A stretch of DNA of 64,000 nucleotides from Sordariomycetes sp. S80-01Y (lineage: Eukaryota > Ascomycota > Sordariomycetes), in assembly GCA_037042185.1 (NCBI GenBank), contig JAXQJY010000028.1, positions 744,001-808,000 on the forward strand, given 5' to 3'. Of the stretch, positions 22,869 through 33,512 are shown in pieces. The notes beneath the pieces were generated by a model. It was not told where the DNA came from. It did not search any database and saw only the letters and a list, made by a program, of their open reading frames with translations. Each line of letters opens with the position of its first letter. Positions within the stretch are counted from its first letter, which is position 1. The translations under genes were made by a program, and so were the position numbers.

Positions 22869-24769
22869 ATGGACTACAGTGCCTCGATACACGAGGCAGA
22901 CGACCCGGCCGGAGCCTCGCCCTGGGGCAATTCCCCCGCGAGCTCCCCGCGAACGAACCGTCAAGCTTTTAGTAGCTTGGGAGAAGAGCGCCCGCCCATG
23001 TTCAACCCGCAGCCCTCGAATGGCTTTGAGCGGGAGGCTCTCGAGCAAGATGAGGGCTTTCAGCGACCAGGCACTGGCACGACGGCCTCGGGGACCGAGG
23101 GTGACACCGAGGGCTCCCAGACATTGAATTCCGCTGGCGAAGCTTCTCAGCAGAACGAGGAGAGCCTGCCAGAGCCGGCTCTGCCGGCGGGGCCTGAGGG
23201 CCAGCCTGAGGAACAACAGCAGCAACAACAGCCGGACCAGGCACAGGAGCCGAGGAGGCCTGCGAAGCCGCAATTCAAGCTACAAGCTAAGGTGACGGGG
23301 CTCGAGCGCACTGGGAAGAAGGACCCTATTCTGCGGTTCGATGTTCATGTAAACACCCACATCGATGTCCTCGCAACTTAAGGCTAACCATCCTACCTAG
23401 ACCAACCTCCCTCGCTTTCGCACTACACAATACCGCGACGTTCGCCGTCTACACTCCGAATTTGTCAAGCTGGGGGAGCACCTCATATCCGCCAACCCCG
23501 AAGCGCTCGTACCAGCTGTCCCGCCGCCCGTCACGTCAGCCGGCGCAGGGACCGACGAGGATGAGAACAGAGTCAAGGCGCTCATGCAACGTTGGTTCAA
23601 CTACGTCTGCAGCAGTGAAATCCTCATGAAGGACGACGAGATGGTGCTGTTCGTAGAGAGTGACTTTGGATACAGCCCGCTCGTAAAGCTGAAGCAGCCC
23701 GCCACCGGGGTGAGGAGGAAGATCCTGAAGCAGTTCGCGCCACCCCCCGATGAGACACCCGAGCTGGCGGATGCGAGACCGACCGTCAAGCTCTTCTACC
23801 TTGGGTCGATGGATGCTGGTCACAAGGTTGACAAGCTCGTCAAGTCACGACGAGGTACGACATTCCACCCTGTACCTAAGGCTAGTGCTAACTTCTCCAG
23901 GCCTGGGACTCTCCGAATCCGACTACGGCGTGAAGCTCGGAAGCATGCATGTTCAAGAACCCCATCCAGGCCTCGCAAACGCCTACCGCAAGCTTGGAAA
24001 AGCCGTGCAGACCATGGGCGATTACCACGCCGCCCAAGCCACTGCCGAGGCCACCACCATTGGCGATCCTTTCCAGCACCACTCCCAGGACGCCTTCATC
24101 GTCAAGGAGACCCTCACGAACCGCCAGATTCTGATGCGTGAGTTCATTCAAGCCCAGGAGCAGACGCGCAGCAAGCTCAACGCTGCGGACCGGCTCAAGG
24201 CCAGCTCCAGCGTCAGGCGAGAAAAGGTCGACGAGGCCATTGCTGCGCTGGACGAGGCGAGGACAAACGAGACGTACCTGTATAACAAGACCACCAACGT
24301 CACGCGTAATCTCGTGCAGGAGAGGAGGAAGTGGTTCGCGAGGACGAGTGCGGATTTGAGGATGAGTATCCGCGAGTTCGTGCTGAGGGAAATCGAAGCA
24401 GAGCGTCGGACTCTGGCTCTGCTCGAGAGCGTCCGCCCCGATGTTCGTGCCATTGACGCCTCCGGCGGCCTTAGCCGTCTAGGTCGGGAAGCCTACCCAA
24501 CCGCGCGTCGAACGAACGTCGCGGCCAGTCAAGGTCCCAAGGGCGACTCATGGAGTGGCGTTCCTCGTCGTTCCGACGCCACGAGCCGCACCATGTCAGG
24601 CAGCTTCATGGGCAAGGCGCCGGAGGAGGACGACGCTGAAGGTGCCGCCGAGGAGTCTAGCCCCGGTCGATTGGGCTCGAGCGGCCGTCTAGGCCCTAAG
24701 GATGAGGACGACGACGATCGTATCGATGCCAGGAACGCGGCCAGTCGGTTAGCTACGAGCACATTCTGA
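22869..24769 (+). CDS. VPS17: Vps17-type sorting nexin (PX-BAR), retromer subunit
   Basis: Exons 22869-23348, 23401-23854 and 23901-24769 encode 600 aa. The first intron carries an in-frame stop and a GCTAACC branch site; the second has a GTACGA donor and TCCAG acceptor. All joins keep frame. Vps17 pairs with Vps5 to form the membrane-bending half of the retromer, recycling receptors such as Vps10 from endosome to Golgi. The first 125 residues are disordered, acidic and Gln-rich. A PX domain follows (about 130-230), with FRTTQYRDVRRLHSEF as its core. A BAR domain occupies about 300-510, containing ANAYRKLGKAVQTMGDYH. The tail is Ser/Gly/Asp-rich. Vps17 has an atypical PX domain in yeast; phosphoinositide binding was not assessed here. 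Confidence 0.93.
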
Positions 24770-27413
24770 GTGACGGCGTCCCGGAGGCTGGAGGTTACGC
24801 ACGCATGTGAGAAGGGGACGCAGCGTCAATGATCGATATCTTTGTTTTCATATCCTGCTTTTGCTACGATAGCCACACACACCAAGACTACCTTGCTTTA
24901 AATGTTGCGACAGTATCATGATCATGACCATGACAACACGCCTTGTTGACTTCCTCTGGGGGCGCTCTAGGGGACCGGTTCGTCGACCTCGGCACCCCAG
25001 AGGTCCCAATATCGATGGACGGCAGACGGTGGGCGCAAGTCTAGACCCCTGCCTCATCCACTGGCATCCTTAAGATTGTAGGCAGATGTCGCGATTGCGA
25101 TGCCGCCCATGCCTGCGGGCCGGCTTCGCATAGCAGCTCATCATGCATGTGAAAGTGCTCTTTTCTCCTTAGACTCTGGCGGTGAGGGACACTGGGGAGG
25201 CAAGTTTAGAATCTCCTGTGCGACTTGTGCAGCGCGTCCAATGCCAAGCTCGGCCGACCCCTCCAGTCCGTCTTGTACGAACCACCAAGCTGGTAGGATG
25301 CGAGCACGGGCTCGAGAGCTCGAAGTTCGAGTAAGCTCGAGTGAGCTCCGCGTGTGCCGTGTCCTCACCGTGCCGTGTCGTGTTCCCGCACCTGCAGTTT
25401 GGTAGACTTTGTTGCCGGCGCCCCAGCCTATGATGCCATCTTCTGGGGCTCCAGCGAGCACATACATTGCATTGCGGCAGCGCTGCGTGCTGGTGCAGGA
25501 CATCTCCCGGATAAGAAAGCTGAAACCAATTGGTCGCGATCAGCTATGTAGCCACTCGCCATGGGTCAAAGACCTCTCCGCCATCGATATCGGCGGGTAG
25601 CTGACGAATCATGGCCACGAAGGTGGCTGTTGCATCGGTCGAATCTTCTCTTCTAGTCTACAGCTCGAGCTTGAGACACTGTCTCGGGCCACGATGACGG
25701 GCGCGCAAAGGCGTAACTAAGTGCAGGGACTAGCTTGACCGGTGTCTATCATGAAACTGTGAACACAAAGTTTCTCGCGAGAACCCGGAAGCTGCATTGT
25801 CTCAGGTCAGGCTATCAGGAGCATGCTTGGTATCGCTCGCCAAACAGGGCAACGGGGCATATGGAAGCCTCGTCTCAAACGTCTCGCCCTTTCTTGTTTT
25901 CCGGGTTGCGATCGCAGTAAAGGATGTCGACGTCTTTGGAAAAGGGGAGGCTCCCCGCCTTAGTCCTTAGCTAATATACCGTAGAGACAAAGTCTTTGCG
26001 CGAGGTGATCTTCATCATGTAGTACGCATACCGTCTCGTTGCCACGTTCTATAACGGCTTGATGTCCACGACGGATATGCCCTTGCTCGATTTTGTCTGA
26101 GAGCGATCAGCAGCTATTCGACATGTCTAGTGGAGGTCAAACGCAGACTGGAGGTGACAAGGTTGAGCTGCAGCGTTCCCAACGCTAATCTCGACCACAT
26201 GTACACCATATGGCGTGTGATTGCGAGATAGCAAATTCAACGTGGAGATAGGATGTCGCAAAAGGTTGTCCTCAAGTTGAGCCCCTGGCCTGTTGTGTCT
26301 ATATGACATCTCACACCCTTGCTGCTTCACATCTCAGAGCAAGGCCAGCTAAAGAGATCACGGAAGTCCCCCTTCCGAAGAACGGCTCACGGGTGAGTGA
26401 GCCGACCAGCGGCCAGATGTCATTAGGCCATTCTGGATTTGGAGATGGCAGGTTGCAGTGATATCATTCTGATGGTCATGATTGTCTAGAGTTCCCCCCT
26501 GTCAGAAAGGGTCGTAGTGATCATCTCGTGATCGTGCGCAACGCCATGTCCACGACACGAGGCTGATTGGACCCTGGGGCCGTCATTTCTAGAGTCACAG
26601 CAGATCGATGCCGGGGACATATTAAAGATCGCCATACTAGAGGTCGCATGGTCGCTTGATAGGGTTGATTGCTCAAGTTGGACCCTGCATGCCGTCGAGG
26701 TCGCCACAGACAGGTTACTGTCAAGATCGTGACCGGCTTGTATGTGGCCATACGCAGCCTTTGTGGCGCCGAAGCCGACCGTGGAACCTAAATCCAGAGG
26801 AGGAGAAAAGAAGAGCGCTCCACAACCTTGATGAGCACGTAGGTATCGGACGTCGAGGCCGAGTGCGCAGCGATATGGCAACTGCGTGCCGCTATAGGCC
26901 CGGCAAAATCCATATACGCAAGCCGGGACGCACGCCTCAGCCAAGTGGAGAGGAGATCGCAGACGAGTATACGCGAAAACGGTGCAAAGTCGACGGGTTC
27001 GCAACTTGTGGGAGGTGTGGCAAAGCGCATCAAGGACAGGCTTGCTCAATGCAGACGAGGCCGCGAAAATGGACAGCTTTGCAAGGGTGCCGAGGGACGG
27101 ACGGATCTTGACGCCCGTCGTTGGTGAACCAACCCAGAGAGCAGCAGGGGGGTGGTCTCGGACGGATATTGTACTATGTACGAGAGCGGGTGGGCGGAGG
27201 CCACGAAGAGGCGTTCCGTGGGTTCTGATGCGGCTTTGCGGGGAAGTGGTGAGGATATCACAAGCCTAGAACCAGGCAGCGTGTCTTCAGGGACAGGCAC
27301 AGGTACGGAGGCGACTCGGAGGTAAGACGTAAGACGTAGTTAGCTTCGTTTCGTTTTGTTTCTCTGCGGGCGCTGGACAGTCAGGAATGGTGCCTGAGGA
27401 CCGGGAGCTATTG

Positions 27414-27427
27414 CTAAGGTACCTTAG
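27414..27427. repeat. Perfect 14-bp palindrome CTAAGGTACCTTAG
   Basis: The sequence CTAAGGTACCTTAG equals its own reverse complement. It belongs to the TAAGGTAC/GTACCTTA-type words that recur in other spacers of this window (45.0-45.8 kb, 63.4 kb). It could be a dimeric protein-binding site; no function is known to me. Confidence 0.7.
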
Positions 27428-27643
27428 TATCCGTTAGCCTCTGTCGAAGCCGCTCTGGAGAAATCCCGTCTCTAGGTCAGGGTATCTGTGGTGAGGCAGT
27501 TGGAGAAAACATTTTTTTGGAGAAGGGGATGGCAGTCGGGTGGCAGAAGCGACCACGGCCACTGCACCACAATGATGTGGTGTAACGCTCCTTCTCGATG
27601 ATGCTCTTCCCCTTTGGGCGGTCGAGGGTCTGAAAGAGGCGGG

Positions 27644-27687
27644 CTGGTGTGCTCAGGTGTGCTCTGGTGTGCTCTGGTGTCTTCAGG
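27644..27687 (+). repeat. Short tandem repeat, GGTGTGCTCT unit
   Basis: Roughly four imperfect head-to-tail copies of a 10-11 bp unit. It is not inside a supported gene. Confidence 0.7.
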
Positions 27688-29564
27688 CTCTGAGGTACTT
27701 CTTTGCTGCTCTGCTTCCTCTCCATCGCCATCGTGTTGTCGACAAGTTTCCTCCTCCAGATTGACGACCTCGAACGTTCTCTCCGCCAAGCTGCAATTCA
27801 CCCGCACCAGCCTAGGATCCTCTGACACCCCGGATTCGGATTCGATATCACCTGCAATACCTTACTCGCCTGTGCAATGCGTTGCCGCCCATGGATCGTC
27901 ACCGACCTCGCCCACTTGATTCATGGAGAATTCGGCGCCTATCTCGTCCCCAGCCAGGCTGCTCAGAGCATTGACGGATACGGATCAAAGAAACGAGATG
28001 ATACAGCCGGCTGTCGACGCGCTCCACCCGTCCGCGAAACCGAAGGAGTGGATCGGCGCGAGGTGAGGTGAGGTGTCTGTCTTGATTCCTTGCAGAACCC
28101 TGGTCCACGTTCACTTTCGCGGCCGCTGAGACGCAGCTTGTCATTCCTTGGCTCCTCGACAATGCGCGCTACGGCCGCTTTCAACGGCTTCCTCGACGCT
28201 CCCTCGGCAAACGACCGTCCGCCATGACGAAAGATACTTGGCTGGCTGCTGCTCCCAGCCCTTGTTGCGTGCTTGGAGCTCAGACATCGGCAACGCCAGC
28301 GATAGGGATTGATTCTCCAGCTCACTCACATGAGTGCTCGGCTGGATGGGGAGCTACGAATAGGCTAGTCTAGTCCCTCTGCGATAGGCGCGTCTGCCTA
28401 GCCCGAGCTAATGATGCTGTGCCAGCCAGAGCGTTTTTCACCGCCAATGCGCTGTGCAAGACGAGTTATTTGGCTCTGTCGTGCTAAAGCATCAGCGACA
28501 TGGTAGCCACTCATGGACTCGTACGAGACGGTTGGACGCACACCACCACAGTCGATGGCCTGGCCTGCCCATGCAGGGCACTGCCCCTCCATTTCCCGAT
28601 ATGCAAGCATCTCACATCTTTGCCGCGCATCTCAGGACCGCTGGCAGACCAAGCAGACCAGTGCACCAAGACTGTCTGGCAGTGGGCGCCGGTTGTATCG
28701 TCGGCTGGCGACACGATTTCCCCTTCACCCTGGCCATGGCGGGTCGACTTCCGGATTTCGGTCCCTCTTCTGGGCCCTTGATCCTGTCATGGCAGCACGT
28801 TGTTGCGTAGCTGCAGGCCTGGACTATCTTGCAGGGCCCTGTCTAGCCTGTCCTGGCTCACTCAGGCTTGATCAACGATCCCTCCTCATCCATCCCTTCC
28901 AACTTCTTGCCGTGGATCCCCACACATGCCTTGGGGTCACCGCTCCCAAACCTACAAGCTCCGTCGGCTGAGGTATACTTGCATGCCGGAGCGTCCTCGC
29001 GTCACGCTTTCCCGCAGATGATTCCCGAAATTGTCTTCTGTCAAAGAAATCCACACGCTTCCCCCGATACCTTGGCCACGATAAGATGTCGATCCATGGT
29101 TGGACCAGTCGCCGTCCGAGGCCTCGGTCTCTCGCGCGAAGCTCCCGGCCCCTGACACCATTGCGCTCAATGCTTGTTCCGTTGTTCTGGCAGGGTCAAT
29201 CACAGTTGGCACTCATCCCTACTTAAGGTTGTGTGGCTCCTTTGACTGTGGCACCCGCGTCATTTTTCTGAACTCATATCATCTCTTCCTAGCAGAGCGT
29301 CGTACCAGTCCCAACCTCCCAACTCCGCGTCTTCCATCTACCACTACTAGTCTTACCCTAAGATCCGAGGACTAAAGAAACTACACCTAGCAACCCTAGC
29401 CTCGACCCCCGCGCAAGAGGAATCTGGAGTTCGTCTGAGCTTCAGTCCCTGGCCAATCCCACCCGTTGCGCTCTCCCCAATAGGCAGTTGGCCAAGCGCA
29501 AACTTCCCACATCCCCCCCCATCATCCCACCCTCATCCCACGCTTTCGCGTCATAGCCTTCAAC

Positions 29565-30992
29565 ATGGCTCCAGCTGCTACTGGCGAAGACATGCCAATG
29601 CATAATACTTTGGCTTATTCCAGCAAGCCTACCTCCATTTATGCATCAGTTCTGCACGGTCCTCGCGATTTGAGACTCGTAAGTCCAGCCTCGCCGGCCC
29701 CCCACGCTGTCGTGCAGGACACGCACGCCACGTGCCTGTCCATCATCTATCTAACGTCAATCTTGCAGGAATCGAAGACTATCGAGAACCCTGGTCCTGG
29801 CGAGTTGCAGATTGCCGTCAAGAAGACAGGCATTTGCGGCTCTGATGTCTCCTACTTCAAGAAATTTGCCAACGGCGACCTCTGCGCCTGCCATCCCCTG
29901 TCGCTGGGGCATGAGTCTGCTGGCGAAGTTGTCGGCATCGGACCGCAAGTGTCTGGCTTCAAAGTCGGCGATAGGGTTGCTCTCGAAGTCGGTGTAGCCT
30001 GTGGTCAATGTGGCATTTGCCGCAAAGGGCGGTACAACCTCTGCAAGAAGCTTCGCTTCAGGAGTAGCGCCAAAAGCTACCCTCACTACCAGGGTACTCT
30101 GCAGGAGAAGATCAACCATCCTGCCGTCTGGTGTCACAAGTAAGCCTCTTTGTCGATTTTTAAGATATTCCAGCAGGCTAATGTCCCGCAAAGGCTGCCT
30201 GACCATGTCTCGTATGACGCTGCGGCTCTGCTCGAGCCGCTTTCCGTCGCCATTCACGCCATGAACAGGGCTCAACCGACGCCAGGGTCGACAGCCCTGG
30301 TTGTTGGAGCTGGAACAGTCGGCTTGCTCACCGCTGCCATGGCGCGTCAGTCCGGCTGCACGCAGGTGACCATCACCGACATCGATGCAGGCCGAGTGAA
30401 CTACGCCATCTCCAAGGGGTTTGCCACTCACGGATACGTGATTCCCAAGACCTTCTCTTCGCCCGATGTTTCGGGCTTCTCAACACCCAACACCGCCGGT
30501 GTCAGGACGCCATCGAGCGTATTCTCGGCCGCCAGTCAATTTGATGGCGCAAAGAAGGTAGCCGCGGAGATCCACGCCGTTGCCAGCCCTTCGAATGAGT
30601 TCGTCTTGGAAGAGGACGAGGACGGGTTCGACGTTACCTTTGAGTGCACGGGCAAGGAGGTCTGCATGCACACCAGCTTGTACGCCACCAGGGCTGGCGG
30701 AAAGGTCATCATGGTCGGCATGGGCACGCCAATCCAGACCCTGCCCCTTTCTGTTGCACACCTCCGGGAAATCGACATCCTCGGCATCTTCCGCTACGCC
30801 AATACATACCCCACGGGAATCCGGCTTCTCTGCTCTCAAAAGCTGGGAGGCGTCGGGTCACTTCCTAGCCTGGACGACATGGTCACACACCGCTTCAAGG
30901 GTCTGGACAAGGCCCAGGGCGCGTTCGAGTTGGCCAGTCGAACCTCGGATGATGACGGCAATCTTGTTCTGAAGGTGGTTATCGAGGCTTGA
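29565..30992 (+). CDS. Zinc-dependent medium-chain dehydrogenase, sorbitol/xylitol dehydrogenase-like
   Basis: Exons 29565-29678, 29769-30139 and 30194-30992 encode 427 aa. The first intron (90 nt, GTAAGT donor, TCTAACG branch, TGCAG acceptor) is in frame and hidden inside the open frame; the second has a GTAAGC donor. Catalytic-zinc ligands are visible in GICGSDV and GHESAGEVVG. A complete four-cysteine structural-zinc loop, CGQCGICRKGRYNLC, is present. The Rossmann motif GAGTVG is followed by an Asp-containing TDIDAGR, favouring NAD over NADP. It probably oxidises a polyol such as sorbitol or xylitol to the ketose; the exact substrate is not determinable. The protein is about 60 residues longer than typical family members owing to a Ser/Thr/Pro-rich insertion at about residues 248-306. 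It converges on CSN6. Confidence 0.88.
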
Positions 30993-31326
30993 GATTCGTG
31001 TATGGGTTGAGCATGGGCTATAGAAGGGAACGGCGGTATTCTGCTTTTTGCTGTTTTGTTTTCGAGCGATGCGGGAAAATGGGCGGGTTTCTGTTCTTAA
31101 CATGCGTGCGTCTTGTGGTAGTTACGTCTGCCAAAAACTCTGGATGAGGATTATAATCTTTACACGGACCGACAATCAGATGAATTTGTTCCTACTGACG
31201 CGGCGGCCCCGATGGCAAACGGTCTATCATTTATACGTGCCTCATAAATCCACAACCCCAACGCCTAGCTAATGTACTGAATATCGACCGTCGTCAAACC
31301 CCACCCCCGGTTCGGGGGCGCAAAGA
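30993..31326. other. Convergent 3' spacer
   Basis: This 334-bp tail-to-tail spacer lies between the dehydrogenase and CSN6 and must hold both polyadenylation regions. Nothing else was seen. Confidence 0.6.
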
Positions 31327-32587
31327 TTAGGCAACATGTTGAAGGTTCACAAAACTACTCGGATCGGCTTGCTGCTGCGCTCGCCTGCTGCTCTTGGCCT
31401 GCTCAACGATGGCGTTCTTCTTGCCGACATCCCTCGCCTGGTCCGCGCTCTGCATCACCATGTTCAGAAGCTCGACGAGGTGGACGTCGTTTGCCTCCTG
31501 CATCATCTCCCTCTCGAAGGCTGCCCTGTCGGAGGGGATGACAAGATCCAGCCGCGAGACGAGGGCTTGGATCTGGCGCAGAACAGGGAGGGAGGGGGTC
31601 GTGCTGTCGGCGTCCATGTTTTCGTCTTCTGGCCTCTCGCCGTTGATGAAGGCTGGCGGCAGGCCCTCGAGGTACTTTGTGATTAGGTCGATGCGCGACT
31701 GCAGCATCTTGATGGCGTTTGCCTTGGTCGTGAGTGTGGCCACCATCTCCTCCTCTTCCTTGGTCAGCTCGTCCGCATCGTCCACTGCAGGATCTTCTTC
31801 GGATCCCTTTTGCTCGGCTTCAACAAGCCTCCTCTTGCCCTGTGCAGTTGACTCTATCGATCTGGAGGGCTTGTCCTCTTTCCCGCCCGAGGCAGCCGCA
31901 CCGCCTCCGCCGGCGGCAACGTAGTTCATGCCAATCATCTCCGTCTCCTCCGTCTCGACACTGTACGTAAGCTCCCTGAACCGCAGCTGCAAGCCCTTTT
32001 CGCCGGTGCCGTCGTCCATGGTCTTGTCCTCGCCCTCCGAGGGCTTGTCCGCTTCGACCTCCCAGTTTGATTCGTATATTGTTAGCGGGAGCTGACCGCC
32101 GGCCGAGTGGCTCAGCACCCCATCGGGATGGAAAGCGAGGAAAATGGCGGATTCGTTGTAGTTGGATAGGAAGAAGCGGTGGGTTGGGAGGATGGCGTCT
32201 ACCGGGCCGGTGGAGGGGAGGAGCGTGAACCAGCCAACAAAGTCGAGTTGGCGATCTTTGTGTACGGTTTTCACTAGGACGTTCAGCTTCATTACACGAT
32301 GCACCCAACAAGAAGAACACCATACTCTGTTCGAGGCGTTTGGAGAACCACTCCTCGCTAACGGCTGGGCCGTCCTTGATGGGCATTCCGGCCTCGAAGG
32401 CATGCTCAATCGTAATCTCCCTTCCATTCTGCTGTCCAAGCAGCGCGCCTGTGACCTGGCCTTCAGTCTCGCGTAGTGTGTGGCGCGCAATGTAGTCGGA
32501 GATGGTGAGGAGGACGAGGGGATGGAGAATGACATGCAGCTCGGAGCTGCCGCCTCTCGAGACGAGGGGATTAGCGGGCGCCGCCAT
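31327..32587 (-). CDS. CSN6: COP9 signalosome subunit 6 (MPN-domain)
   Basis: Exons (minus strand) 32587-32326 and 32273-31327 encode 402 aa. The 52-nt intron uses GTATGG and CCTAG with a GCTGAAC branch, and the join gives KRLEQMKTVHKDRQLDFVGW, matching the family. The COP9 signalosome removes Nedd8 from cullin-RING ubiquitin ligases and affects development and secondary metabolism in fungi. The N-terminal MPN domain covers about 1-190 (HVILHPLVLLTISDYIAR, GALLGQQNGREITIEHAFE, THRFFLSNYNES). The HxH metal site of JAMM proteases is absent, as expected for the non-catalytic subunit CSN6 rather than CSN5. A Gly/Ala linker and acidic stretch precede C-terminal helices that would join the CSN helical bundle. 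Confidence 0.93.
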
Positions 32588-33512
32588 TGCGCTGAACGTG
32601 TGCCTTTCCTTCTCTCCTGAATGATGAGCCCTGGAACGCGTTCGCGGGAGCGGTCAGTGGGTGCTGGGCGTTGTCGGTGGCGGGATGATGGAACTTGGTG
32701 TTTGCTTGCGGTGCCCCGCGTTGATGCGAGTCGGAGCTCAAGCTAGCTCAGGGCCTTGCAACGCCTCTGACGCGCTTAGGCTGCCTGGATCGGATGACTA
32801 AGCAGGATGACCCCTTTTCACGGGCTGAGTAGACGGACGCGCCCCTTTTTCGTCACTTCTCACCCTGCATGCGACTATAGTTGGCTCAACACCCAGCTTA
32901 CCAGCCAAAACACCGACCGCTCATCCTGTTTGTCGGACGGCAGTTTCAGCTCATCCTCAACCGCCAAATCGATCCCAGTCTCATCCGTCGTGCCAACTAT
33001 TGTCGGTGGTTGGACTTGGTCCGCTAGGCCAGGTTCCCTCATGTGGCCTAGGGGAGCCTCACTAGCTGCATCTGCAGAAGTCCATAAACAAACTGCACTG
33101 ATCTCTTGATTCCTACCTAGCATTTTATCAGATCTTTAGATGGGTCGCATGGCGATTCGGATTTGGCTATGAATTCGGTCAAATGGCGGACTAAAAGGGG
33201 TTAGTAAACTTACTCGCTTCCGCCAGTACAGACACGTGCGGCCACTTTGCAAGCATGTTATACGCAGACCGGCTTGCTTACACGGTAGATGTGGCTAGAT
33301 CGGGCGGATGTGATGGCTGATTCACGGGCACCCGCATGGCTGAAAGCTCGGCTTGCTCGCCTGCAACAAATCAATACACGTCCTGCTTGAAACGTCTAAC
33401 AGCTTTTATGCATACTTATGCGGAGTTTCTATCGGTGGCACTAGTGTTGCTTTTGGTGATGGCCGCCATGAGTAGCCATAAAGAACCCAGGGCTGCCGCT
33501 CTCTGTCGTGAC
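32588..33512. other. Spacer upstream of CSN6 and of the unknown gene
   Basis: About 0.9 kb between divergent genes. An upstream extension of the next gene's frame to 33336 contains a hydrophobic stretch (FLSVALVLLLVMAAM) but starts in non-descript sequence, so I did not include it in the gene. Nothing else is supported. Confidence 0.5.

Larger units (their letters stand above)
24770..29564. other. Long gene-poor spacer (4.8 kb)
   Basis: No open frame here shows a recognisable domain or plausible exon chain. The longer frames (26486-27049 minus, 26656-27111 plus, 28454-28810 plus) overlap on opposite strands and have irregular composition. Notable local sequence consists of GCTCGAG-like repeats near 25310-25350, a perfect 14-bp palindrome at 27414-27427 and a GGTGTGCTCT tandem repeat at 27644-27687. 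The last few hundred bases are C-rich and serve as promoter and leader of the dehydrogenase starting at 29565. Base composition is not AT-rich, so heavy repeat-induced point mutation is not evident. Confidence 0.5.

Noticed and set aside
26486-27111. Overlapping frames of 187 aa (minus) and 151 aa (plus)
   Set aside because: No recognisable domain, irregular composition, no neighbouring exons with splice sites, and the two frames overlap on opposite strands. I looked for transposon or pol-like motifs and found none I could support.
28454-28971. Overlapping plus-strand frames of 93-152 aa
   Set aside because: Three frames are open at once in GC-rich sequence; none has domain character.
33336-33512. 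Upstream extension with a hydrophobic segment as a signal peptide or membrane anchor
   Set aside because: The segment is preceded by about 29 hydrophilic residues and lies in sequence otherwise typical of a spacer; the ATG at 33513 is a more natural start.
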